Positions 8,638 to 17,314 of a stretch of DNA of 64,000 nucleotides are shown here, in pieces. The first letter of the stretch is position 1; every line of letters starts with the position of its first letter. Under the pieces are notes generated by a model, which had not been told where the DNA came from, did no database searches, and saw only the letters and a program-made list of their open reading frames with translations. The stretch is from Solirubrobacterales bacterium 67-14 (GTDB lineage: Bacteria; Actinomycetota; Thermoleophilia; Solirubrobacterales; 70-9), in the NCBI GenBank assembly GCA_001897355.1, contig MKST01000003.1:110686-174685 (forward strand), in the 5' to 3' direction. Position numbers and translations under genes: made by a program.

Positions 8638-10016
8638 CAGGCGGCGCTCCCCCGGCCGGCGGAACCCGACAGGTCGGACTCTGAGGCGGCGGCCGTGACC
8701 AGTTCGGTGACCCGTTCGAGCCCGGCCGCGCGGGATCCCTTGATCAGCACGGCCACGTCCGGGCCGAGCCGCTCGCCGAGCAGCCGGGCGGCTTCTTCCG
8801 GGCTGCCGGCCTTGAGGTCGGGGTCATACGCGCGGGCCAGGTCACCGACCGAGATCACCTCGATCCCGAGATCCCGCGCAACCCGGCCGATCTCCTCGTG
8901 GAAACCCACCTCACCCGGCCCGAGTTCAGCCATCAGGCCGAGCACCGCGAGCTTTCGGTCGCGGTCGATCTGGGCGAGGTATTCGAGAGCGGCGCGCATC
9001 GAGACAGGGTTTGCGTTGTAGCAGTCGTTGACGATGAGACCACGGTCACCGAGATCGATGTGTTCGTTGCGGAAGCGGGAGAAAGCGATGCCGTCGGTCC
9101 TCGCGGCGAGTTCGGCCGGGGTGAATCCGGCCGCCACCCCGGCGGCGATCGCCGCCTGGGCGTTGATCAGGTTATGCGGCTCGGCAAAGGGAAATTCGAA
9201 GGCCTGTGAGCCCTGGAGGGTTTCGATCCGGGCCCTGGTCGCACCGGCGACCACTTCCTGCTCGACGACCCGCACGTCGCCCGCGCCGCCGAAGCGGATC
9301 AATCCGGGCACCCCGTCCAGCAGCGGCTCCAGATGGCCTGCTTCCCACGGCACCACCATTGCCCCGCCTTCCCTCAGGCCACCGATCAGCTCGGCCTTGG
9401 CGGCTGCCACCGCCTCGATCGACCCGAGCAGCTCCACATGGACGGGACCGACGTTGGTGATCACCCCGATGTCCGGCTCGGCGATCATCGCCAGCTCGGC
9501 GATCTGCCCTCGGCCCCGCATCGCCATCTCCAGCACCAGGGTCTCCGTTTCGGCCGGCGCTTCGAGGATGGTCATGGGCAGGCCGATCTCGGTGTTGAAG
9601 TTCTCCGCCGAGGCGTGGACGGAGCCCGGCAGCAGCGCCCGGGTGATGTCCTTGACCGAGGTCTTGCCGACCGAGCCGGTGATCCCGATCACGGTGGCGC
9701 CGAGCTCTCGGCGCCAGGCTCGGGCCAGCATCTGCAGGGCGAGCAATGGATCCTCGGCTGCGAAGACGAAAGCCCCGGTTTCGGCCAGCCCGGCCGCCCT
9801 TTCGGGTGTGACTACGACCCCCCAGGCGCCGGCCTCCAGTGCCGCCCGCGCATGCTCGCCGCCGTCGCTCTGGCCGCCGGTCAGCCCGAAGAAGAGCTCG
9901 CCGCCCGTGATCTTGCGCGAATCGATCTCGGCCCGGCCCGGCACCCCGCCCGGTCCGCGCGAGATGACCTCGGCGCCCATTGCCGCCGCCATGTTCTCGG
10001 TGGTCAGTTCGATCAC
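8637..10016 (-). CDS. murF: UDP-MurNAc-tripeptide--D-alanyl-D-alanine ligase
   Basis: Mur ligase that adds the D-Ala-D-Ala dipeptide and completes the UDP-linked pentapeptide. The 459-residue product has the ATP loop ITGSVGKTSVKD, the ITNVGPVHVE region and NDCYNANPVSM, which is diagnostic for MurF. It overlaps murE by four bases upstream and mraY by one base downstream. Confidence 0.96.
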   Translation of the reverse strand: MIELTTENMAAAMGAEVISRGPGGVPGRAEIDSRKITGGELFFGLTGGQSDGGEHARAALEAGAWGVVVTPERAAGLAETGAFVFAAEDPLLALQMLARAWRRELGATVIGITGSVGKTSVKDITRALLPGSVHASAENFNTEIGLPMTILEAPAETETLVLEMAMRGRGQIAELAMIAEPDIGVITNVGPVHVELLGSIEAVAAAKAELIGGLREGGAMVVPWEAGHLEPLLDGVPGLIRFGGAGDVRVVEQEVVAGATRARIETLQGSQAFEFPFAEPHNLINAQAAIAAGVAAGFTPAELAARTDGIAFSRFRNEHIDLGDRGLIVNDCYNANPVSMRAALEYLAQIDRDRKLAVLGLMAELGPGEVGFHEEIGRVARDLGIEVISVGDLARAYDPDLKAGSPEEAARLLGERLGPDVAVLIKGSRAAGLERVTELVTAAASESDLSGSAGRGSAA

Positions 10017-11467
10017 GCCGGCTTCCCGTTCAATTCGCGGAGATGACGACGGGCCACGTCACGATCGTCGAAGGGAATCTTCCGCCCGTTCTCGAATTCC
10101 TGGCCCTGCTCGTGGCCCTTGCCGGCGATCACCACGGTGTCGCCCGCCCCGGCCTCGCGGATCGCCAGGCCGATCGCCTGGTCGCGGTCCTCTTCGACCA
10201 CGACCGACTCACGGTCTTCGATCCCAGCCAGCACGTCCTCGATGATCCGGGCCGGATCCTCGGAGCGGGGGTTGTCGGAGGTGATCACGGTGAGGTCGGC
10301 CAACTCGGCCCCGGCCTTCCCCATCAACGGCCGCTTGGCCCGGTCCCGGTCGCCCCCGGCCCCGACGATCGCGATCAATCGGCCTTCGGTCAGGCCGCGG
10401 GCTGCCCGCAGTACGTTCTCGACCGAGTCGGGCGTATGCGCATAGTCGACCAATACCGCGAAACTCTGGCCCTCGTCGATCGGCTCGAAGCGCCCGGGCA
10501 CCCGGCCGGCCTCGGCCAGTCCGGCCGCTGCTTCGTGCGGGTCGACGCCGAGCGCGATCGCCCCGGCCAGTGCGGCCAGCGCGTTGGCCACGTTGAAGCT
10601 GCCCGGCAGGCCGGTCCTGACCGCCAGTTCACCATGCTCGGACTGGACCGTGAAAGCCGCGCCGCCGGCGTCGAAGCCCACGTCCACCGCCGCATAGTCG
10701 GCGGCCGACCCGCTGGCCGAGTAGGTCAGGCAGTCGAACTCTGTGGCCAGCCGGCGACCGTACTCGTCGTCGACGTTGACCACTGCCGCACCCGGCCCGG
10801 CCGCGAAGAGCAGCCGCTTGGCCTGGAAGTAATCCTCCATGTCGGCGTGGAAATCGAGATGGTCCTGGGTCAGGTTGGTGAAGACAGCGAGGTCGAAATC
10901 GATCGCGTCGGCCCGGTGCATCACCATCGCATGCGAAGAAACCTCCATCACGCAAGCCTCGTCGCCGGCTTCCGACATCCGGCGGAAGGAGGCCTGGAGG
11001 TCGATCGCCTCGGGCGTGGTCCTGACCACCTCTTCCTCCACCCCCCCGACCACCTGCTTGACGGTGCCCATCAGGCCGCTCGGCACCCCAGCGTATTCGA
11101 GCATGTCGCGCAGCAGGAAAGCGGTGGTCGTCTTGCCGTTCGTGCCGGTGATGCCGGCCACTTTCATCTCCTGGGTCGGATAGCCATTGAAGCAGGCGGC
11201 GATCGGTGCCATCGCGGCCCGGGAGTCGTCAACGACGAGCTGCGGCACTTCGAGTTCGAGCCTCCGCTCGCAGACCAGGGCCGCGGCCCCGGCCTCGACC
11301 GCGGCCGGCGCGAAGTCATGCCCGTCGCTCTTTTCCCCGCGGACGCAGAAGAAAAGCGCTCCCGGAGTGACTTTCCGGTTGTCGAAGGCAAGCGAAGCTA
11401 TGTCGGTTCCCGGGTCGCCGACTAACTCGGACGAGGCCAGATCCCGGGCAAGTTGGTCCAGCCGCAT
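10013..11467 (-). CDS. murE: UDP-MurNAc-L-alanyl-D-glutamate--2,6-diaminopimelate ligase
   Basis: Mur ligase adding the third stem residue. The ATP loop GTNGKTTTAF and the C-terminal DNPRSEDP motif are visible; DNPR is the signature of meso-diaminopimelate-specific MurE, so the wall is predicted to be mDAP type. I use the ATG at 11467 (484 residues); another ATG two codons earlier (11473) is equally possible, and the frame up to 11671 runs through non-coding repeats. No good ribosome-binding site is visible, and a TAGAAT hexamer lies directly upstream of the ATGs, so a leaderless internal promoter is conceivable. Confidence 0.95.
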   Translation of the reverse strand: MRLDQLARDLASSELVGDPGTDIASLAFDNRKVTPGALFFCVRGEKSDGHDFAPAAVEAGAAALVCERRLELEVPQLVVDDSRAAMAPIAACFNGYPTQEMKVAGITGTNGKTTTAFLLRDMLEYAGVPSGLMGTVKQVVGGVEEEVVRTTPEAIDLQASFRRMSEAGDEACVMEVSSHAMVMHRADAIDFDLAVFTNLTQDHLDFHADMEDYFQAKRLLFAAGPGAAVVNVDDEYGRRLATEFDCLTYSASGSAADYAAVDVGFDAGGAAFTVQSEHGELAVRTGLPGSFNVANALAALAGAIALGVDPHEAAAGLAEAGRVPGRFEPIDEGQSFAVLVDYAHTPDSVENVLRAARGLTEGRLIAIVGAGGDRDRAKRPLMGKAGAELADLTVITSDNPRSEDPARIIEDVLAGIEDRESVVVEEDRDQAIGLAIREAGAGDTVVIAGKGHEQGQEFENGRKIPFDDRDVARRHLRELNGKPA

Positions 11468-11481
11468 GACCATGATTCTAG

Positions 11482-11507
11482 AAGTCGGGCGGGGTCCGAC
11501 CCGCCCT
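11482..11507 (+). repeat. Palindromic intergenic repeat, copy 2
   Basis: These 26 bases are identical to 48971-48996 and match 124-148 (minus strand) with one change. A second perfect 10-bp hairpin follows (11533-11542 with 11561-11570), as in copy 3. The pair fills most of the 121-base gap between the ftsI stop and the murE start, inside an otherwise tightly overlapped operon. Confidence 0.7.
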
Positions 11508-11594
11508 GGGTGGGCGGGACTACCCTTGACCCGCCCCTTCCTCTCACATTCACGGACAGAAGGAAGGGGCTCCGGCTGGGGTGTTATCACGGCC

Positions 11595-13250
11595 TCACTG
11601 ATCGGTCGGGACGCCCAGATACGGCAGCGTGAAGGCTGCCAGCTCGCCGAATCCCGGGGCGGCCACTTCACCGCCAGTGTGGGCTCCCTCGGGCTGGTTG
11701 ACCATGATCGAGACCACGATCCGCGGGTCGTCGGCCGGGGCCACGCCGACGAAGGAAGCTACGTACTTGGTGTCCGAGTAGCCGTCCTTGGTCGCGACCT
11801 GGGCCGTGCCGGTCTTGCCGGCCAGGCTGTAGCCGGGCACCGAAACCTCAGAGGCGGTGCCGCCCGCGGCGAGCACGCCCTTCAGCATGTTCCTGACTTC
11901 GGAAGCGACTTGCGGCTTGATGATCCGGCGTCCCTTCTCTTCCGGCACCGGCTGGCCCCCGATCTTCTCGATCAGGCGCGGCGTGCGGAGGATGCCGCCG
12001 TTGGCCAGGGCGCCGTAGGCCTGGACCATCTGGATCGGCGTGACGGCCAGCCCCTGGCCCATCGGCACGTTGCCGATGGTCGAGCCGGACCAGTCGCTGT
12101 AGGGCAGCACGATGCCCTGTTCCTCGTTCGGGTATTCGATCCCGGTCGGCTGCCCGAACCCGAAGCGGTTGATCCACTTGCTGAACTTGCGCCCGCCCAT
12201 CTCGAGGCCGATGGTCACCGCGCCGACGTTCGAGGACTGGGCCAGAATGTCCCCCACGCTGAGGTCCACGGTCCCGCGGGGGTGGCTTTCCTCGATCGTC
12301 CGGTCGTAGACCTGGATCGAAGGGGCGAGGGTGAAGGTGCTGCTCGGGGTGACCGTCCCGGTTTCCAGCGCTGAAGCCACGGTGATCGCCTTGAAGGTCG
12401 AGCCGGGCTCATAGGTGTACCCGGTGCCAACGTTGAGCAGATCCTCGGGATCCTTGACCTCGTCGAGGTTCACGCCCGGCCAGTTTGCCATCGCCAGGAG
12501 GTCCGAGTTGCGGGCGTCCATGACGATCGCCGAGGCGTTGATCGGGTTGCTCTGCTCGCCGATCTCGGACAGCACGTTTTCCGCCTCCGCCTGGATCGTC
12601 GAGTCGATGGTCAGCTGGACCGAGTCGCCGTTCTTGGTGTCACGCAGGTTCTCGAACCGGAGCGGGTCGCCGTTCGACCCCTTGACTATCCGCTGCTCGC
12701 CGTTGACGCCGGCCAGCACGTCGTTCTCCATCGCTTCGATGCCGGTCGTCGCCACCCCGTCGCCATCGATCTGGCCGACCACCTGGGAGGCGATGTTCCC
12801 CTGGGGCCGGATCCGCAGGGTGAGTGGTTCCTGGGTGATCCCGGCGAGGTTCAACTTCTCGACCGCGTCCGATTCCTCTGGCGTCGCCGCCTTCTTGACG
12901 TAGGAGAAGCCGCCCGGCGCGGTGATCGCCTCGAGCGCATCGGCCCGGCTCATGTGGAGTGCCTTGGCGAGTTTGCGGGCGGTTTCCGGCGGATCGACGA
13001 TCTGGTAGGGCGTGGCGACGATGTTCGCGCCCGGCTCCGAGCTGGCCAGCGGCTGGCCGTTGCGGTCGAGGATCGAGCCGCGCATGCCCGGCACCTCGAT
13101 CATGTCTTCCTGCTGGCCCCTCGCCTGGGAGGCGAGCGAGGATCCCTGGACCACCTGAAGCAGAAAAGCCCGGGCAAAGAGCCCGAGCAGGAGCGCCAGA
13201 CTGACCGCGAAGAGCAGGCCGGTCCGCTTTTCCAAGCGGGGAACCCTCAT
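11595..13250 (-). CDS. ftsI: Septal peptidoglycan transpeptidase FtsI (PBP3)
   Basis: Class B penicillin-binding protein that cross-links septal peptidoglycan and partners FtsW. The 551-residue product has one membrane anchor (about 11-35), a pedestal region beginning GSILDRNG, and a transpeptidase domain with STFK (284-287, catalytic serine), SSN (339-341) and KTGT (478-481). No PASTA domains follow; the protein ends shortly after the transpeptidase domain. It overlaps ftsL by four bases. Confidence 0.96.
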   Translation of the reverse strand: MRVPRLEKRTGLLFAVSLALLLGLFARAFLLQVVQGSSLASQARGQQEDMIEVPGMRGSILDRNGQPLASSEPGANIVATPYQIVDPPETARKLAKALHMSRADALEAITAPGGFSYVKKAATPEESDAVEKLNLAGITQEPLTLRIRPQGNIASQVVGQIDGDGVATTGIEAMENDVLAGVNGEQRIVKGSNGDPLRFENLRDTKNGDSVQLTIDSTIQAEAENVLSEIGEQSNPINASAIVMDARNSDLLAMANWPGVNLDEVKDPEDLLNVGTGYTYEPGSTFKAITVASALETGTVTPSSTFTLAPSIQVYDRTIEESHPRGTVDLSVGDILAQSSNVGAVTIGLEMGGRKFSKWINRFGFGQPTGIEYPNEEQGIVLPYSDWSGSTIGNVPMGQGLAVTPIQMVQAYGALANGGILRTPRLIEKIGGQPVPEEKGRRIIKPQVASEVRNMLKGVLAAGGTASEVSVPGYSLAGKTGTAQVATKDGYSDTKYVASFVGVAPADDPRIVVSIMVNQPEGAHTGGEVAAPGFGELAAFTLPYLGVPTDQ

Positions 13251-13732
13251 CCTCCGGCCGCCAGTCGTTCCGCCGCCGCCGCGTAGTCACCCGGTTGGAA
13301 GGAGCGGTAGTGGATCTCATCGGGCTCCGGCAGGTACATGCCCTCGGACTCGGCCTGCGCCTGGACCCGCGGCATGGCCAGGGCTGCGGTCTCCGATGAC
13401 TTGAGGATCGCGTTCTGCCGTTCGATCGATTCGATCTGGGTTTCGATCTTGCTGGCCATCGAGCCGTAGCTGACCGTGACCACGTTGATCGCGACGATCG
13501 CCAGCAGCAGCGCACCGATCACGAAGATCCAGCGACGGCCGGTGGCCGCGGTCCGGACCAGGCCGGATTCAGGGAAGTGAGTTACCGCATGGGCGCTCTT
13601 GCCGATCAGGCGCAGACCAGAGTGCTGCCGAGTGCCCGGGCGGCGACGGGTGGCCGGCCGGCGCCGGGGCATGGTCCGGCGGGCCGGGACCCGGGCGGGC
13701 AGGACGGGAACGGCGCGGGCAGGGGCGGCCAT
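13247..13732 (-). CDS. ftsL: FtsL-like divisome protein
   Basis: Small bitopic protein of 161 residues with a long Arg/Pro-rich cytoplasmic tail (1-66), one membrane segment (about 68-88) and a short coiled coil (about 92-115) followed by a Glu/Pro-rich end. This is the FtsL plan, and the gene sits exactly where ftsL belongs, between rsmH and ftsI with one- and four-base overlaps. Sequence alone would not identify it; the call rests on architecture and position. Confidence 0.85.
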   Translation of the reverse strand: MAAPARAVPVLPARVPARRTMPRRRPATRRRPGTRQHSGLRLIGKSAHAVTHFPESGLVRTAATGRRWIFVIGALLLAIVAINVVTVSYGSMASKIETQIESIERQNAILKSSETAALAMPRVQAQAESEGMYLPEPDEIHYRSFQPGDYAAAAERLAAGG

Positions 13733-14784
13733 CAGCGGACCTCCCCTCTCCGGCCCGGATTCGCGCCGGCCGGCTCGCTCTCACGCAGCTTCAGCGCGCC
13801 GCGCAACCGGGCCGAACGGGCCCGCGGATTGGCCGCAACCTCGTCCTCGTCGGCTGAGATCGGCCGGCGGGTCAGCACCTCGGCCTCGGGTTCGTGGCCG
13901 CAGACGCAGACCGGCAGCTCGGGCGGGCAGATGCAGCCGGTGGCGAGGTCGTTGAAGAAGCGCTTGATCCGGCGGTCTTCCAGCGAGTGGAAGGAGATCA
14001 CCGCCATGCGGCCGCCGATGTCGAGCGTGTCCCAGGCGATCGGCAGGGCGGCGTCCACCGCCTCGAGTTCACCGTTGACGGCGATCCGGAGCGCCTGGAA
14101 GCTACGACGGGCCGGGTGGCCGGAGCCGAACCGGGCCGCGGCCGGCATCCCGGCCTTGATCGCTTCGACCAGTTCCGCGGTCGTGTGAAGGGGGCGCCGG
14201 GCGACGATCTGGCGGCTGATGCCGCCGGCGTAGCGCTCTTCCCCGAGTTCGCGCAGCATGTGGCTGAGCTGCTGCTCGGACCAGGTATTGAGAATCTCTT
14301 CGGCGGTGAGGCTCTGCCGCGGATCCATCCGCATATCGAGGGGCGCGTCATGTGAGTAGGAGAAGCCGCGCTCGGCAGCGTCCACCTGGAGTGAAGACAT
14401 CCCAAGGTCCATGTACAGCGCGGAGGCCCGAATACCTTCATTTTGCAGGGATTTCAAGGCCAGGCTGAACTCGGATGCGACGAACCTGGTGCGACAGCCG
14501 GCCTCGGTCGCAAACTCCTGGAAGCGGGCCTGGGCGATCGGGTCACGGTCGATCGCGATCAGGGTGCCTTCCGGGCCGATCCGTTCGGCGACCAGCCGGG
14601 CGTGTCCGCCGGCGCCGAAGGTGCAGTCGATGACGGTCTCACCGGGCTGGGGGCCGATCAGGTCGACCAGCTCCGGTGCCAGGACGGGAAGGTGGCCGCG
14701 CGGTCCCTGGTCGGGGCGGGGTCGGATGTCACGCGAGTCGCTCACCTTGGCTCCGGTCGGGGCGAGCCGCGCGAGCGCGGTCAC
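13732..14784 (-). CDS. rsmH: 16S rRNA (cytosine1402-N4)-methyltransferase RsmH
   Basis: SAM-dependent methyltransferase acting on C1402 of 16S rRNA. The 350-residue product shows HLPVLAPELVDLI, the SAM-binding DCTFGAGGHA motif, the MDLGMSSLQVD motif and ISFHSLEDRRIKRF near the C terminus, all characteristic of MraW/RsmH. The GTG start overlaps the mraZ stop (GTGA). About 25 extra N-terminal residues precede the conserved start, so a later start is possible. Confidence 0.96.
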   Translation of the reverse strand: MTALARLAPTGAKVSDSRDIRPRPDQGPRGHLPVLAPELVDLIGPQPGETVIDCTFGAGGHARLVAERIGPEGTLIAIDRDPIAQARFQEFATEAGCRTRFVASEFSLALKSLQNEGIRASALYMDLGMSSLQVDAAERGFSYSHDAPLDMRMDPRQSLTAEEILNTWSEQQLSHMLRELGEERYAGGISRQIVARRPLHTTAELVEAIKAGMPAAARFGSGHPARRSFQALRIAVNGELEAVDAALPIAWDTLDIGGRMAVISFHSLEDRRIKRFFNDLATGCICPPELPVCVCGHEPEAEVLTRRPISADEDEVAANPRARSARLRGALKLRESEPAGANPGRRGEVR

Positions 14785-15218
14785 TCTCCGCCCCCTGCGA
14801 GGTTCTCGGCCACTTCGGGGAACTGGCCGAGCAGTTCCGCGTTGACCTTCGCCCAGGCTTCCGTGTCCCAGATCTCGATGTAGTTGCCGGTGCCGACCAC
14901 GGTACAGGCGGTGTCGATTCCGACCATCGCCTTGAGTTCGGCGGGGATACGGATCCGACCGGCCGCGTCGAGGTCGCCTTCGTCGGCACTGGCGTTGATC
15001 ATCCGGCGCAGGTTGCGGGCGTCGGCACCGAAGGGGCTGTGGGGAGCTACGTAGCGCTCCTCCATCGCGTCGAAGTCTTTGGTCGCGTAGAGCCAGAGGC
15101 AGGCATCAGGCCCCTTGGCGAGAACGTATCCATCGTCGAGTGCGGCACGGAACTTGCGGGGCACCGTGAGGCGGTCCTTGGAATCGAGGCTGTGTTCGTG
15201 CTGGCCTCTGAACGCCAC
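14781..15218 (-). CDS. mraZ: Transcriptional regulator MraZ
   Basis: AbrB-fold DNA-binding protein, first gene of the dcw operon and usually an autorepressor of it. The 145-residue product has two SpoVT/AbrB-like halves, each with a DxxGRhxhP-type motif (SKDRLTVPRKF, DAAGRIRIPAEL). The start is GTG with an AAAGGA site nine bases upstream. Three GTGGG boxes sit in the promoter at 15336-15370, fitting autoregulation. Confidence 0.96.
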   Translation of the reverse strand: MAFRGQHEHSLDSKDRLTVPRKFRAALDDGYVLAKGPDACLWLYATKDFDAMEERYVAPHSPFGADARNLRRMINASADEGDLDAAGRIRIPAELKAMVGIDTACTVVGTGNYIEIWDTEAWAKVNAELLGQFPEVAENLAGGGE

Positions 15219-15264
15219 CGCTCCTCGTCCTTTCTTGCCGCCGTTGGTTGACCGGGAAAGAGTT

Positions 15265-15308
15265 GGGCCGGGGTGGTGAGAGCGGGAGGAGCCCCATCAC
15301 CCCGGCCC
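15265..15308 (-). promoter_or_regulatory. Leader hairpin of the dcw transcript
   Basis: A perfect 11-bp inverted repeat (15265-15275 with 15298-15308) lies in the predicted 5' leader between the mraZ promoter and start codon. It has a 22-base loop and a pyrimidine-rich 3' flank on the minus strand. It could attenuate the long dcw transcript or protect its 5' end; function is inferred only from position. Confidence 0.4.
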
Positions 15309-15328
15309 TTGGCTTCAACTCGATTGGC

Positions 15329-15370
15329 AACATAACCCACTTCGCCCCACTTTGCAACACAACCCCCCAC
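15329..15370 (-). promoter_or_regulatory. mraZ promoter with three MraZ boxes
   Basis: On the minus strand TTGCAA (15352-15357) and TATGTT (15329-15334) are separated by exactly 17 bases, a good sigma-A-type promoter. GTGGG boxes occur at 15366-15370, 15346-15350 and 15336-15340, spaced 20 and 10 bases apart, i.e. on one face of the helix. Two lie between the -35 and -10 elements. Known MraZ operators are GTGG-type direct repeats with about 10-base phasing, so repression by MraZ is likely. Confidence 0.7.
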
Positions 15371-15520
15371 TTTCTTCCAAAAGTTGCAACGGCCTTTGCA
15401 CCGCCCAGTGTCCGAATCACCTGCCGAGGGAGCGGGCTCATCCATTCCCGTGCCTTGTGAGCCCGCAGGTTTCAGTGGTCGTCCGGCAAAGACCGAATGA
15501 CGAGCAGATAATCTGCCGCC

Positions 15521-16381
15521 ATGAGCGAGATCGCCGATGCGAACTCCCTTCGGGGAGCGAAATTCAAGGAGCTCATGGGCAAGCCCAAGACCTGGGTATT
15601 CCTGGCCCTCGGCAGCCTCGCCATGGCCGGCCTCGGCGCGATCGGGGGAGCGATCCTCGCCCTGATCTTTTACGTCGTCGCTTTCCTGCTCGGGATCGGG
15701 ATCGTGTTCTGGATCGCCGACCACCGTGCCGCCCAGGCCTTCTACGAGGCCTACGCCAAAGCCCGCGGCCTGATCAAGCGGCAGAGCAAGTCGCTCGATG
15801 GCTCGACCCCGCTTTTGCGCAAGGGCGACAAGCAACGGGTCGACGTGCTCTTCGAGGGTGAGCTCGTGCCCGGCGTCGAGGGTCAGCTCGCGCTCTGGAC
15901 CTACATCGTCGAGACCCGGGACAGCAAGGGCAACAAGCAGGAGGTGGACTGCCCCTTCACCCTGATCCTGGTCAGCCTGCCCGAAACCCTGCCGGTGATT
16001 CGCGACCTCCGGGTCCAGCGCAAGGCCGGCCTCAAAGCGCTGGAGAAGTTCGAGGACGCCTTCCGCCGTAGCCACGAGCGCGTCACCCTGGAAAGCGAAG
16101 CGTTGCGGGACAGGTACGAGATATTCCGCGGCAAGGACGAGGACGAGGTGTGGATCCGGCGGCTCTTCTCCCCCGGTTTCATCGTCTGGATGTCCGAGAC
16201 GCCGCCGGAGAAGTTCGCCTTCGAACTCGAGAACGGCTGGCTTTGCGCCTATGTGCCGAAGCACCGGGACAGTGTCGACGGACTCGATGAGATGACCGCA
16301 GTAGGCACCGCAGTGGCCGCCCGGATCAGGGAAGAGGCCGCACAGACCTCACCGGCAACCGAAAGGGAGAGCACCGCATGA
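15521..16381 (+). CDS. Membrane protein of unknown function (tandem paralogue 1)
   Basis: The 286-residue product starts with a short cytoplasmic segment, then two closely spaced membrane segments (about 25-68), then a soluble domain of about 200 residues. The family is not recognised. It shares most of its soluble domain with the next gene: LLRKGDK, GVEG, CPFTL/YPFTL, ERVTLESEA, RRLFSPxFIVW and FAFELENG occur in both in the same order. It is transcribed away from the dcw operon, and its last codons overlap the next gene (ATGA), so both are co-translated. Confidence 0.85.
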   Translation: MSEIADANSLRGAKFKELMGKPKTWVFLALGSLAMAGLGAIGGAILALIFYVVAFLLGIGIVFWIADHRAAQAFYEAYAKARGLIKRQSKSLDGSTPLLRKGDKQRVDVLFEGELVPGVEGQLALWTYIVETRDSKGNKQEVDCPFTLILVSLPETLPVIRDLRVQRKAGLKALEKFEDAFRRSHERVTLESEALRDRYEIFRGKDEDEVWIRRLFSPGFIVWMSETPPEKFAFELENGWLCAYVPKHRDSVDGLDEMTAVGTAVAARIREEAAQTSPATERESTA

Positions 16382-17268
16382 GCGAAGAAACGAACGACGA
16401 AACGACCGGCACCGTCGCGGTCACCCACGCCAACCAGCTGCGCTCGGCCAAGTTCAAAGAGCTGATGCGAAAGAAGTCCACCTGGGCCTGGCTGCTCGGG
16501 CTTTCGATCCTCGGCGGCATCCTCGGCGCGCTCGTTTCCCCGGTGATCGGCTTGGTCGCCTTCGTCGTCGTCTTCCTGATCGTGCTCGCGGTCGTCTTCG
16601 GGATCGCCGACAACCGGGCCGAAGATGCCTTCTACGACTACTACTGCCAATCACATGGCCTGACCCGCAGCGAGTCGCCGGCGATCGCCGAGCTGACCCC
16701 GTTGCTGCGCAAGGGCGACAAGTCGAACACCGACGAGGTCTTCACCGGGCAGCTCATCGAAGGGGTCGAGGGCGACGTCGTGCTCTACACATACACCGAG
16801 GTGCACCGCGATTCGGACGGCGACGAAACCGAGACCAACTACCCGTTCACCTTGATCCACGTCGAGATGCCGGAGATCGTCCAGCACATGGCTTCGCTCC
16901 AGGTCGAGCTCTCCGGGTTCCGTTTCCTCGACGGCCTCGAGGACAAGTTCCGCGGCAGCCTCGAGCGCGTCACCCTGGAAAGCGAGGCTTTCGACAAGCG
17001 CTTCGAGGTCTTCGTCGACAAGGGGCAGGATCCCGTCTGGGTCCGCCGCCTCTTCTCGCCCAGCTTCATCGTCTGGCTGGCCGAGAACCCGCCGAAGAGC
17101 TTCGCCTTCGAACTCGAGAACGGCCATCTGGTCGCCTATGTCTCGAAGCACATGGATGACACGGCCGGCCTGGAGCGGGTGACCGAAGTCGGTGCTTACG
17201 TGGCTGCCCGGCTGCTCGAAGAGGTGGCGCAGAGCTCGCCTCGGGCCGAGCGCGAGCTGAACCAGTGA
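16378..17268 (+). CDS. Membrane protein of unknown function (tandem paralogue 2)
   Basis: Second copy of the preceding gene, 296 residues, with a slightly longer acidic start, the shared AKFKELM motif, two membrane segments (about 37-80) and the same soluble domain (LLRKGDKSN, ERVTLESEAF, RRLFSPSFIVW). The two products have clearly diverged, so the duplication is not recent. The ATG overlaps the upstream stop. Two paralogues made together may form a hetero-oligomer; this is inference. Confidence 0.85.
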   Translation: MSEETNDETTGTVAVTHANQLRSAKFKELMRKKSTWAWLLGLSILGGILGALVSPVIGLVAFVVVFLIVLAVVFGIADNRAEDAFYDYYCQSHGLTRSESPAIAELTPLLRKGDKSNTDEVFTGQLIEGVEGDVVLYTYTEVHRDSDGDETETNYPFTLIHVEMPEIVQHMASLQVELSGFRFLDGLEDKFRGSLERVTLESEAFDKRFEVFVDKGQDPVWVRRLFSPSFIVWLAENPPKSFAFELENGHLVAYVSKHMDDTAGLERVTEVGAYVAARLLEEVAQSSPRAERELNQ

Positions 17269-17314
17269 GCGAGGCCGCAACCCCGGCCGGCGAAACCGCG
17301 GGCCGGTTGCCCCT

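Noticed and set aside
11468-11671. Longer N terminus for murE
   Set aside because: The extra codons cover the palindromic repeat, a hairpin and the end of ftsI; homologues start at the MRLDQL region.
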